Below, piece after piece: positions 1 to 11,518 of a stretch of DNA of 64,000 nt (position 1 is the first letter of the stretch; each line of letters starts with the position of its first letter). The notes under the pieces were generated by a model. The model was not told the DNA's origin. It did not search any database and was given only the letters and a program-made list of their open reading frames with translations. The stretch lies in the NCBI GenBank assembly GCA_941918925.1, contig OW799233.1, positions 86,744,055 through 86,808,054 of the forward strand, given 5' to 3'. The position numbers and the translations under genes are program-made. This DNA is from Phyto melanocephala. Lineage: Eukaryota > Arthropoda > Insecta > Diptera > Rhinophoridae.

Positions 1-3000
1 GCTCTCGAATAGTTCTCAAACGAATATATTATCATTTATACACTCAATATCCATGTAATGAAATCAGTCATTAATCGGTAAAATTATATATTATAAGAAA
101 TTACGAGCTCCTACTTAATTTTTAGATACGATTGTGACACCAAATTTAAGTCTTAGTCTTGAAAACTATTCCAGAGAAAGATAAGAAAATCGTTTGAAAC
201 TGATTGAGTACAAGCATCAACTTACAACTTATGGTAAATGGATAACATATATTAATTCGAAATATTTATATTTCATTAACATCAACATGAAAAGACCTTA
301 CTATTAGTTCACATTTAACATAATTTTTTTAACACTAAAATAATGTTTCAGCCTTCAACATAGCAAGTCTATTTTTTCAAAAAGCAGTTTTTTTTCTGAA
401 AAAAGTTTATTTACCAAATTGTATGCTTTTCTTAAATCATTGACAACACTGAGAAAAACTAATGCGAATACAAGGCATATTCATACAGGCAAGACATACT
501 TATTCATAAAGGTTTAAGCATCGGCGAATTGATACAACAAAGCAACTTCTTAGGGAATGTTTTCTGTCAAAGCCAATTCGTATATCACTAATGAAAAAGT
601 TGTTAGTATGTGTTTAATTTAATAAAATTTTATTAAGAAAATGATATATTTTTATGAAACGCATTATTAATGACGCAAAAGCAACAAATATAAATAAATT
701 TAGTACATTTGTTATCAAATAAGTACACTTAAGTTAATTGTTTAATACCGAAGCCAAAATCACATTTTTCTTCCCTGCATTAATAAATAAAATTAAGGGA
801 AATTCAAGCAATTTTATCAAAAAGTTTCCCCATCAGCTGGGCTGATAGTTTCATCTGTATGAATTCACCTTGTGTGAAGCTTTTCAGTAATGAAAAGTGT
901 TATATATCTACTAAAATGCTCCGGCACAGTGTGTTTTTTGGTTTATTTTAAAAGCTCAGATAAACAAATAAATCAGGTACGATGCTGAGATTTCATAATG
1001 AGTCTCTTGGCTAATATAATACTTCTATCTTTTATATAAAGTTTTTTTTTCTTAAATTTATAATTATTGGTGACCATACCAACATACATGATGGTGAAGG
1101 GAATTACAAGGTTATAAGATTGAATTCTTACTAGTTTTGTTTAAATTTACAATTAAATCATAGGCCCAAATTCAAACAAAATTTTACAACTAAAAATGCT
1201 CTAATTTAAGGTATAAAATTGAATGGTAAGGATCGAAAAATGATATCTCAAAAAAAGCAGAAAATGGTTAAATAAGAAAGTTAAATGTAAGAAAATTAAT
1301 TAACTTAAAGTCAGCCTTAATGTGAAAACTGATTATAGTAATAATCTATTGCACGTGCTAAAAAATATAAAGGTTTAATTTGAAAAAAAAAAAATGTATT
1401 TTGATAGGTTTATTCATTTGGTATACTCGACAGACATTGTTTTTTTAGATTCAGTATTATAGCTTTTCAGTAGAAAATCGAAGATTAGCTCGTAACTCGG
1501 TTAACTTAAGGCCCTGTTGCTATAGCTATTTATAACTAAATTTAAGTTCATACATTTATGTATATTCTAAATCTTTAAATAAATAAATAGCTCATAACCT
1601 ACATAAAGCATGGAACATTTTTTTAAGATAAAATTAAAAAATTCTCAAGGTTAACGATAACCAATAATTTGATTCGAATATCTTTTGACGAAAACAAAAA
1701 GAAAATGTCGACTTTAACGCGTATTCCTAACAAACATTTAGCATTTTAACTATTTGTTTAGTGTTTGTTTAAAATAAAACGTAAAACATTTACCACTAGT
1801 TGAAATAATTGTAACAACAAACATTTGTTTGAAAGCTGATCTTAATATTTGAATAGAATATAATTAAATAAAATTTTCAATAAACATCGAAAAGTTAATC
1901 TGCGTTATTTGCTGCAATATTTCTCGAATAAAAACTAAACATTTTTCTTTAAAACAAACTCTGGCTGCCGTTGACCGGCATATAATTTCAATAATATCAA
2001 ATAACAAAATGTGGTTAAATAAATGTCAGAGACTGAGGATAAAATGCCAACCAGCACATCATCAGATATATTTGTAATAAATACAACAAAAGGAACAAAT
2101 GACTGCTTTGTGACAATATAAATGACATGGTATGGCAATAAAAACCAAAAGTCCATTTATTGTGTGTAGATGAAAATGTATATCCATACATGTACAGCCA
2201 CTGGAATCTACCAGCGTACGTAGTAGGTATGAGTACATACATCCGTTATGTGTACACTTATGAACTCATCCAAGCGAAAGGTTAAAACAAAAGAGTGAGT
2301 GCATAAAACCCGATTGAAACACTCCTATTGAAATCGGGCCCATCCATGCAACAGCTTAAATGGTTATAAACACTCATATATTTACAACTATCCCCATACA
2401 AGAACACAAATATTATTCTATTGGTGAGGCGTATGATAAGTTTTTGGCAAATAGATCTGCATTTAATTTGTTGTGCAAATACATGGGGCTCAATTCTCGT
2501 TATGTGAAACTGTGAATTAAATTTTTTTTGTGAACAATAAAAGTTATGACGCACAAAAATTTTTCATTTCACAAAACTACTTTTTATATTTTATATTTTG
2601 TTTTTTTTTATTCCGCATCACGATATACATATACATATAAAAGGTATAATATTTTTCTGCTTATGCTCGAGTCCACCTCATAAGGCTAATGAAGTAGTTG
2701 TACGAAATATCAAAAAAACTAGAAACTCTAATGATTGTATCTTGTTCTTGAATAACTTATTCTTATTCTAATCAAAAATGGGCAAAAATGCTGGGTCTAC
2801 CAGCACTCACCATGCAAAGTGAATACATTATTTGAGATAATATACGCAATAAATGTATATATTGTTTAAAATTTTTCTACTAAGAAAAGTACTTCGTTTT
2901 GCCAACCGATTTTTCTTTTTGGTCATTGCAAATAATCGTAAACTTTTGGACCGACCGTAGCTATAATTATCATAAATGAAACTGTTTTCTATGTATGTAA

Positions 3001-5347
3001 GTCACACACTGCCCTCGTATGTCACAATACAAACAAAGGCCTGAATACAAGTATATCCATATTATTTTTGACGTTTACTAGTATTTATCAATACATATTC
3101 ATTTAGCCAAGTTTGCCAATTTAATCAATGTAATTGCAAACTGCCAATAAAGGTGGATTTGTTTGTTAGAGTTTTTCTTCATTCCTGCTGCTTATGTTAT
3201 CGTTACCGTTGCGAGTGTAACTTGAAACGTTCATATGTATAAATGTATATTGATAACCCGGTGCTCTTTATACAATTCTCAGAAATTAAGACATATAAAT
3301 ACATATCGCCATCATAAAGGCTTAATGACTCAATAAAATTTTGAATTTTTTCAAGCATTTCAAAGAAAAATATTTCATATGCAAAACATGTTTTTTTTTA
3401 TAAAAAACCAAATTTAACAAAGATTATAATATAGATGTTATAAAATTAAAAAAAAAAATTTTTCTCTTAATTATATGTTTTATTTTCATCTGACGTTATG
3501 TGCATGTGATCGAAAGTCATTCAATCATTGTGTTGCACTGAAACCAGTAAACGCTTCGACCATAACAAGCAGGATACTTGGATAACACCAACCAACTAGA
3601 CCAAACTCGTTATAAAAAAAAGAAAAAAACAAATTTTTCATACTAGACATGACTTGAAATTATTGCATAGAATAGTCGCTTGACTGCTTCTCAATTTGGC
3701 AAGAATCTGCCTTACTATATAAATGAATATTTAGATGGGTGGCTCAATAAAAAAGTAAACGAACAAAAGAAGGTACAAGTGAGTTGGAGCTGCAGTCCAT
3801 AACTAAATTGCACCAGGATTCTACGTGCTGCTAAAAATATGAAAAAAAGAAACCCTTTGACCAATTTGTTTAAGTAACAATATCTCCAACAGAGTTTAAA
3901 ACGGAGACATAAAATAAGGTTTTATCTTGTTTTTCGACATACACACGTGTATTCAAGGACAAAACATTTTCCTATTATAATGCGGCCAACTACAGCTAGT
4001 TGTGGAAGGAAGTGCAATCTAAGACCTGCATTTGACGATAGTATACAGCCAACAAGCAATCAGATAGTGAGACGGTCAAAGGCCATTTAACATCTTATGA
4101 GCCAAATGCAACCGGTTGGTGTAAGCCTATAAACAAAAATCATACACACAGATATCAGGTTCCACAGGTTTCCACAGAACCAAAAGAACAGATGTGTAAA
4201 ATCATATGTGAAATATCTGTTTCACATCATAAAATTAATTTTCTATTGTTACACGATACAGTACACAGAACAAAGTATTGCTAATAAATTGTTAATTATT
4301 TTACCGGTTATTTGTGTTTTAATACAAATAACATTATTATTATTTTTTTAATTATTATTTTAGTTTTTGTATTACACGTTTTCGAAAAGTAAAGCCTTAG
4401 CTTAATGTATTATGCATAAGATGACTGTAACAAATGTATGAATATGTGTAAGCGAATGTGGTAAACCATAATGTTTTTATAAAATAGTTAATCATCTTTC
4501 ATTTAAATACTTTTTCTTTAAGCAAAAAGCGAAATAGATGTTTATATGTTGTGAACATACACAGAAAACCTAATTTATCGCTAAGGTTTGACAGTGCGCT
4601 TTAAAGAATTTTCTGTTTTAGAAAAATAAATATATATACAAATTTATTAAGGAATCCACGAAATATTTTGATAATAATTATTAGTTGTCGGAGTTATTAT
4701 AATTAATATGCATTTCGGTGGTGCTTAACCAGATAATCAGTAAACCTTTACCCAATATTTTTAAAAATTTAAAACAATATAATTTCTTACTCTAGAATTG
4801 TTATTAACTCAATAGGAATTTAAAACACATATCAAAAACTATAAAAAACATGCAAAACTATGCCGGTGTTACTGACAGGTGTTTTCATCTTATTCATGAA
4901 ACTGATTAAAATAGTTAAGATAACTATTTCTTCAAACACAAACATGAAAGTTGTAAGTTAAAATGCTGAAGGCATTTTCAATAACTAGACGTAATTTAAA
5001 TGTGTAATTTAAATTATTGTTGGTATTTTCAATAATATTTAAGATTCTTGAAGTCAATCGAAACGCGTTATCGGAAACAAATATAACCTACCTATCAGAT
5101 CTAATCAGATCAGAGTACAGCGGGAAATCAATAATATTATTTTTGATACTTTTACATAGTGATCCTTAGACAGCTACGTTATTGGAACTTCTTTTTGTCC
5201 CAATTTTTATTTATTTAAAATTTTAATATGCGTCCAGAATTGCCAACAGAATCAGAATATGAAAGCCTTTATAATTAAAATAAAAAAAAACATATTATTT
5301 TTTTCTTCTGATAGTTTAGCAAATATAAATAAAAAAAATTAGTTCTA
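1..5347. other. AT-rich intergenic or intronic DNA, no gene recognised
   Basis: This stretch is rich in A/T runs and short stop-broken frames. None of its small reading frames (for example 1935-2156 or 2282-2554, - strand) resembles a protein I know. A 32-bp motif at 2486-2517 recurs with two differences at 62663-62694, so a small dispersed repeat is present. The segment around 3720-4130 has a less A/T-dominated texture and could be an old transposon relic, but I could not assign it. Confidence 0.6.
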
Positions 5348-5723
5348 ATCTATATCTATATACATAAAAGAGTAACGCGACTAACTGACTGATTTATCAT
5401 CGCACAGCCAAAACACAAAAAACTAGAGATATGAAATTTGGACAATCGGTTCCTCTTTCTTTCCAAATGTATAATTTTTGGAAATTCGTACTTTAAGGGG
5501 GTAAAAAAGGGTAAATACGGGTAAAATCGGTAATCTAATATCTGCTAAACTAAAAACGATACAAATTAAATTGAAAAAGTATTGTAGTTTGCATAAAAAA
5601 TAAGCTGACATGTATCTGGCTTTTTTTGAATTTTCAATCCCTAAGGCGAAAAACGGGTAAAAACTATAATTTGGTACTTTTTTGGTACCCTAAATAGATG
5701 ATATTTAAAACCAATATGTAACC

Positions 5724-5794
5724 ACCGATCAGAGAGTGCTGATGATGAAATCGTAGCTGGTTTCGAAAATGCATTCCACTCGTCTGGTGTCGGT
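5724..5794 (+). ncRNA. Type I hammerhead-ribozyme-like motif (copy H1)
   Basis: Read directly: outer stem I ACCGA (5724-5728) pairs with TCGGT (5790-5794). Inner stem I GAGTG (5734-5738) pairs with CACTC (5777-5781), leaving internal loops between the two. The core CTGATGA is 5739-5745. Stem II is GAAAT (5747-5751) with GTTTC (5760-5764) and an 8-nt loop. GAA follows at 5765-5767. Stem III is the self-complementary AATG/CATT (5768-5775). The cleavage triplet is TTC with the cut predicted after C5776. One extra T (5746) sits between the core A and stem II; a viroid hammerhead with an extra residue at this point is known. Tiny stem III and dimer-type folding are typical of hammerheads in Penelope-like elements and retrozymes. 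Activity is unproven. Confidence 0.6.
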
Positions 5795-6514
5795 AAAAAT
5801 ATAATTTTTCAATATTTATTCTTTCATTTATCACAATTAAAAAATCTTTGTAAAAATAAAGAATGTTAATATGAACTCAAGCCTGATTAAAAACTTAAAT
5901 ATTTGTCTAAACACATAAAAAAAATTAACAAGAAATATATATAAAATATAACATTATATATATATATATAATATAAAAAAATATTAACAAGATTTCGACA
6001 ATTTTTTTAAATTCACATGTATAAGGGATACAAATTTTCCCCATTTTCGGTACTTTTTTTAAAAGTAACTTTTCTAATATTATTCAATGGGACAAAATTT
6101 GATAGTTATTGTCGCCTAATAGAGTATGGATAATTATTTAGGTGAAATTTTTGGAAACTTTTAGGGGGAAAAAAAGGTACCAAAAAGGGGAAAAGTCCGG
6201 AAAATATATGAAATTCCTAATTAGACGGCCGATTTCACAAAATATTTAATTGGGATTTCACCAGACATAAATAATTATGTAATTTAGTAAAAATTGAAAC
6301 ACAATTATAACAGGGTAGAAAGGGGAAAAATCGGGAAAAGAGTTTGGTACTTTTTAGAACATAATTACTTTTTTTGCAAAAAAGAGTAGATTTACTGACT
6401 TGAAATCATGTCTATTGAAATATTTTGTTACATAGATATTTGAACATTTTGAACTTGAAATTTGGAACAAGGACAAAAAATTTACTTGTTTGCATTTTTA
6501 TGATACTTTTTATA

Positions 6515-7730
6515 AGGGGTGTCTCGAAATGCTTTTTTACATTTTAAAATGTCTCCCAAATCTAGTTTTTTTTTCAAACAAAAAATACATTTTATTGGCG
6601 TTATGGAGAAAAATTTCTAAACTTTATTATGCAAAAAACCAAAGTTTCAAATTTTATTTTTTTTTGCAAAATTTCGCACTTTTTTCTTAACGCTTTGCAT
6701 TAAACGTTGGACACATATTTTACCGAAGTGTTTGATAGCTTTTTTCTAAATAAATCCAAATTTTTTTACATTTTCAGAAGCTTTGAACTTTGTTCTTAGG
6801 TACTGCTTAATTATAGCCAAATAGCGTTCAACAGACCTTAGCTTTGGACAATTAGGTGGATTCATATTTTTCGGTACAAAATTTATTTTTTTGGCCTCAT
6901 ACCACTCAAGGACGTCTTTGCTGTAGTGGCAGCTTGCCAAGTCTGGCCAAAACAGTGGAGGTATATTGTGGCTTCTGTATAATGGCAATACAGCCTTTTT
7001 TAGGCACTCATTAATATAAAATTGGCTGTTCATTGTACGATTACAATGATTGCCTTTGAAGTTTTCCCACATGTACATATTGCTTGCCATATCATATATT
7101 TTTTGGCGAATTTTGAAATCTGAATAGTCAGCCTTACAATAGGTTTCATCGTCCATTAAAATATATCCATTAAAATTATTTAATTTGTGACGTAGCAACT
7201 GTCTTGCTCTTATTCTTGTCGTTTTTGTTTCTTTTTCGTTTCGGTTTGGAGCGTTCTTGACTTCGAATGTTCTTAAATTTTCTATTCGTTTATTCGTTCT
7301 ACAAGCGACTTCGAAATATTTAGTATTCGTGCGATATCGCGAATGGAAATGTTTGGATTTTGCTTCCAAAGTGCCTTCACCTTTTCAACGATTTGAGGAT
7401 TCCTAAAACCACGAGGCCTTCCACCTTTATTGTGCTTAATAGACAAGTCTTTTTTGAATTTAAAAATAACGCTACGGGCAGTCTGTCTGGACACTTTTGC
7501 CCGTCGCGCAACTTCCGCGTAAGAAAGTTGTTTATTTTCATTATAAATATCCACAATATTTTTTCTCACTTTTTCTCTATTTGACGATATTTTAAAAACG
7601 GATTAAATAATTTGAATAAACTTATTCACAAAGTATAACTATCACAGCGTGGAACAAAAAAATTAATTAAATAATAATTGTTTGGGTAGTGCCCTGTAAA
7701 AAATGTAAAACAGCATTTCGAGACACCCCT
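6515..7730 (-). mobile_element. Tc1/mariner element, DD37E type, decayed
   Basis: Terminal inverted repeats begin AGGGGTGTCTCGAAATGC on both ends (6515-6532 and 7713-7730), with partly matching sequence further in. TA flanks both sides (6513-6514 and 7731-7732). Repeat copy F2 provides the empty site: its reverse complement reads from TACTTTTTGTA straight into TTTGCTGCG, whereas here the element separates the same two sequences. The element is 1216 bp, a normal size for the superfamily, but its transposase is broken (next entry), so it cannot move on its own. Confidence 0.9.
6746..7569 (-). pseudogene. Frameshifted DD37E Tc1/mariner transposase
   Basis: Two overlapping - strand frames make one gene. 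The first (7569-7282) holds two helix-turn-helix blocks, with YAEVARRAKVSRQTARSV and later SIRDIARILNISKSLVER, joined by a GRPRG AT-hook-like linker. The second (useful part from about 7300 down to 6746) holds the DDE catalytic domain: first Asp in YILMDDETY, second Asp in FWPDLASCHYSK, and Glu in KLRSVERYLAI. Exactly 37 residues lie between the second Asp and the Glu, the spacing of the DD37E group. A frameshift near 7285-7300 separates the halves. The combined length of roughly 280 aa is short against about 340 for the group, and the stretch between the first two Asp residues seems to have lost sequence. All three catalytic residues are still there. Confidence 0.85.
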
Positions 7731-7739
7731 TATTTGCTA

Positions 7740-8110
7740 CGTTTATAAAGGTAGAATTGTAAAATATAGGACTATCGATTCCAGGTGATACTAGAAATGT
7801 TATGGGCGACCAAAAAGGTACTTTTTTGAATTTTTATGGTGCTTTTTTGTATTTTCAACGTTTGCGAAGCTGGAATTTTAAAATTAGTGACTATGACACA
7901 AGGTGAGACTGAAAATGTTATGGGCGACCAAGAAGGTACTCTTCTGAATTTTTATGGGACTTTTTGTATTTTCTACGTTTATGAAGCTAAAATTGTGAAA
8001 TAAAGGATTATTGAGAATTAAAATGATATTGGCGACACAAAAAAAGCATTTTCGCATTTTTATTGAATTCTTTGTAGCTTACGTTTGTGAACATTGATTC
8101 TTAAAATTAG
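7740..8110 (+). repeat. Tandem units of about 118 bp at the tail of F1
   Basis: The phrase ATGTTATGGGCGACCAA occurs near 7797 and 7916, and a decayed form near 8023-8040. Each is followed by AAGGTACT and a TTTTTATGG block, giving about three units. F2 (38545-38860) carries the same units in reverse. Confidence 0.7.
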
Positions 8111-8495
8111 TGTTTATTGATTCGAAATCTAACTCCTAATATTATTTATGACCAAAATGTGCCCGATATATCCTAACTCTACTTTTTATTTTTCTAAGTA
8201 AATTGAATCAGAGATAAAAATTTTCAAAAATTGAACCAAAAGTATTTAATAATTAAAAATAGAACTTGAGTATTCAATAAAAAGTAAGAACTGCGCTATC
8301 GAAGTAGCGGGTTATATGCTAGTAATTTATAAAATATTACATATTTAAATGTAACCGATGGCTCTAGGCAAAAGGGAAAATTAAATTTTTGTTAAAGTTT
8401 TTCAGCAATCATTTTCAATTCATTTTAATTTTGTGGAACTTTAAAAAATATATTTTACAAATATTATGTAAATTTCTTCGATCTTTTTTTTATTA

Positions 8496-8666
8496 ATATA
8501 TTGTTTTTATTTATTCGAGCTTAAGATCACTTTTTTTATAAAAATTATTTTTTTATTCCGATATTTCGCTGAAGAAGCTACCCAATGTGGTAGCGAAATA
8601 TCGGAATAAAAAAATAATTTTTATAAAAAAAGTGATCTTAAGCTCGAATAAATAAAAACAATATAT
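8496..8666. repeat. Perfect palindrome, 75-bp arms, hammerhead-like core in the centre (H3)
   Basis: Arms 8496-8570 and 8592-8666 are exact reverse complements with a 21-bp spacer. Centred on the spacer and reading into the right arm is CTGAAGA (8569-8575), one extra A, GCTACC/GGTAGC as a 6-bp stem (8577-8582, 8589-8594), GAA (8595-8597), AT/AT (8598-8601) and C8602. This matches the hammerhead order seen at 5724, including the extra residue after the core, but there is no stem I partner on the 5' side because the left arm is a mirror image of the right. Confidence 0.85.
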
Positions 8667-9091
8667 AAATATATTTTACATTTATCTGAAATGGGAATAT
8701 ATTTTTATACATACATACATACTTATGACTTTATGAGTTTGTGAGACATATGTAAATCTGCATGTCTGTCAAAATTGTACTTTTACAGGTAACTGTCTGC
8801 ATTGCAGCAGCAGAGATTTCTGCCAACGGCTGATGTCAGATGTTTTGGCAGAAAAAAATTGAGCGCGCTCTAATTGAAATTTTGTCAGATGTTTCAACAC
8901 ATGTTTTGCAGAAGTTGTGTTTTAAAGGTAACACACGACATGTTTGTATTTAGCAGTGTGGAATTTGTCAAATTTGTCAGATGTAAAACACATCCCGTAT
9001 ATTAGCTGCGTAAGGGCATAACAAATCTATAAATAGTAACATCTGTGTCTAAAAATTATCCTAGGGCTGGAAATTTTTAATTTCTTTTTTG
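8667..9091. other. No gene; decayed repeat-like DNA
   Basis: The phrase TGTCAGATGT occurs three times between about 8840 and 8985, and CATA/TATG runs lie near 8710. No open frame or RNA gene is recognisable. Confidence 0.5.
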
Positions 9092-9415
9092 GTAAATATA
9101 AGCGCAAAAACAGAGGCCGTCTTGCTTAGTTACTTATATCTCAGAAAGTTATACGGCGATTATGCTGATTGTCAACACCGATCTGCCCCCAAATATTTCT
9201 GATATTTTGATACCTTACACGGGACTTGGCAATGTCGGGGGGCTTCAAAAAGATTATTTCAACATACACACGTACGGATCGTCAGACGGATAGACGGACA
9301 ATGCTTAATCATAAACTTTCAGAAAAAATATACTTTACGGTGTCGGAAAGAAATATTATAGAATTTTTACACGGAATGACAAACCTATATATACCCTTTT
9401 ACACTGTCTATTCGC
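9092..9415 (+). repeat. Family A (mini-me-like) 3' fragment, A1
   Basis: This piece contains the family A landmarks in order: CAGAGGC, ATCTCAGAAAGTTAT, a GACGGATAGACGGAC block, an AAACTTTCAGAAAAAATATA stretch, the words GTGTCGGAAA, and CGGAATGACAAACCTATATATACCC. It aligns with A2 (24602-25370) and A7 (63428-64000) but is clearly older. The 5' half is missing. Confidence 0.75.
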
Positions 9416-9437
9416 TCAATTTCATTTTTCTTCTAAA

Positions 9438-10020
9438 TTAATTAGGGGCCAATGTTGAGTGTGAACTACACCAAAATGTCAAGGTTTTTTTTTGCATTTT
9501 ATTTGACATTTCAGACTAACCCAATTTAAACCATGGAAAGATACACAATCAAGGAAAATTATTCAGGATTGTTATGAAAATGGGCGTTCAAATCATAACG
9601 CATATCCTGCATTTCGTGATTATTTTGGTCAACATAATAGTTCAAATTCGTCCATAATCGGGAGAATTGTGAAAAATATTTAAATCTCAACAAACAAGAC
9701 TGTATGAAATGTAAAAAACATCTGTGAATTCCTTCTTAGTTCGTTGACTGGAAAACATTGCTGTTTTTTTGCGATAGTGTTGCAAAAGAGCAGTAAACCT
9801 CGACTCATCATCGTGCCTAACAATTAAACATCAACATTGTTATTGAAAATTTGGACAATCGGTGTGCCGTTGAAGTCGCGGCGGCCATTTTGCCGATATT
9901 TTGTTCCATACATAATTGAACCATATCAATATTATCATAATAAAAAGATAGGACAATAATTTCCTTAATAATTTGTGTTTTATTCAAAATTTACATCGGC
10001 CCTTAAAATTTAACCACCCT
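9438..10020 (+). mobile_element. Mariner-derived MITE, family C, copy C1
   Basis: About 580 bp, ending in TAAAATTTAACCACCC (inverted at the degenerate left end as AGGGGCCAATGTTGAG). It aligns over its length with C2 and C3. The reading frames are broken, but the start retains the remains of a transposase helix-turn-helix region and the end the remains of its C-terminus, so it is an internally deleted descendant of an IS630/Tc1-mariner element. Unlike C2 and C3 it is not embedded in a recognisable B copy. Confidence 0.7.
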
Positions 10021-11518
10021 TTATTTATATATTTTTGGATGGAAAAAATCCAAAATTTTAACTGCGACTATTCTTGAGAAGACAACAACAGATAAAACAT
10101 ATATTTCTTTCTATGCGCTCTTATTAAAAGTCAAGTTTCAGAATAAAAAAATGTTTGTTTGACCGCTGTCTGAAATGCCCCATGTTTATGTTTTATTTAA
10201 ACGAATTTGTTATAAATCCATAATAATCGTATTTCATCATAAGAAGGCTTTAGTAAATATAAAAAAATATATAAAAGGGTTAGCATGCAGACATCTACTT
10301 CCATACGCCAAAAAGGCTTAGAACTTTAACCAAATAAAGGGAAAAAAATGTAAAAAATTAAAATAATAAAACATTTCACTAACATGGGTTTAGCAGACCA
10401 ACCAACGTAACATCTATTCAACCAGCCACTTACTAACTCGTCAGGTGTATAACCGTAATATGTTTCATTTATTATTATTTTTTTTTCTTTTGCATTTTTA
10501 GAATATAAACATGAGAAGGGCCAAACACCTGTTTATTCAACATTTCATATGTGAAGGTGAATCAACTAACCAAAAGTTTTTATAATTTAACAAATGTCAG
10601 TATGTGTGAGTAAGTGTTTTGGTGGCAATGGTGTTATCGTATTTAAACTCATACATACAGTCTTGCACACCTCTTTGAGGTCCTTCTTGCTAAGTTTACT
10701 TACTCAATGAATAAAGGTAAGATTCACTTTAAACCTAATTTGCATTTAAATGGGTTTTTTTTAGGACTATTTCCCGTGTAAATGGGTTTTGATGGTCTTG
10801 CCAGAAAAGTGTGTGTTGCAAGTTATACATTTAGTAAGTGCTACAAAAAATTTTTAAAAGTTTCTTTATAGTGCTGTATAAGTTTGTGTTTATACTTTCT
10901 AACTTGGCTTTTTAAACTTTAACACTTGTACGAACTTTCAAAGATGCTTATGTTGAAATATGAACACATTTTTTCATCGAATTTTTAACCATAAATTATT
11001 TTAGTTGCGCATGAATTAAGTATTATTATTATTATTGGCTACTTTAACTCATTTATTTTATTTGAATTGCTAATTTCTATTTGGCAATTTAGTAAGAGCG
11101 TACTTATAGTTTAAGAATAACTATCATTTATAGTGCTGCAAGAAATTATGGAGGAGTTTCGTCAATATAATTTATCATTTATTTTCCTTTTTTGTTATGC
11201 CACAATTTTTATAGTCCAAAGAGATGCTGAATTAGAATACTAAAGCTTAATTCACAATCTTGTGCAAAAGGTCTTGCACTTTGCAAAATTGCAGAGTATA
11301 TTTAAAACAAAATGGCTATTGTTGACTTTTTAAATAAATATTTCAAACAACTTTTAGTAAAACGTAAAGATTCAGATGCAGCACTAAATTCAGAAGGCGT
11401 TAGTTTTATGGTTGACACTTTTTTTTTTTTTGTTGAGAAAACGTTATATATTGTAACAAGTAAAAATGATATAATTATCATCGTAACTTAGCCTAAATTT
11501 AAGATTTAATGGTGTACG
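10021..11518. other. No gene recognised
   Basis: AT-rich sequence with T/A runs and an ATT microsatellite near 11020. I see no exon-like frame, RNA gene or element end. Confidence 0.5.

Larger units (their letters stand above)
5348..8180 (+). repeat. Family F Helitron-like repeat, copy F1 (interrupted)
   Basis: The copy opens with an ATCTATATCTATATAC-type end, followed by a stretch about two short direct repeats of CTGACTGA type, and then by many blocks of the pattern GGGGTAAAAAGGGTAAA and GGTACTTTTT. A second copy in reverse orientation lies at 38545-39290 and aligns across the end, the GGTACC-rich middle and the tandem tail. F1 is longer because it gained about 470 bp containing a hammerhead-like sequence (5548-6020) and a mariner element (6515-7730). 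The end motif resembles those of insect Helitron-type elements, but no Rep/helicase gene is present. Class assignment is therefore tentative; the repeat itself is clear from the two copies. Confidence 0.65.
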
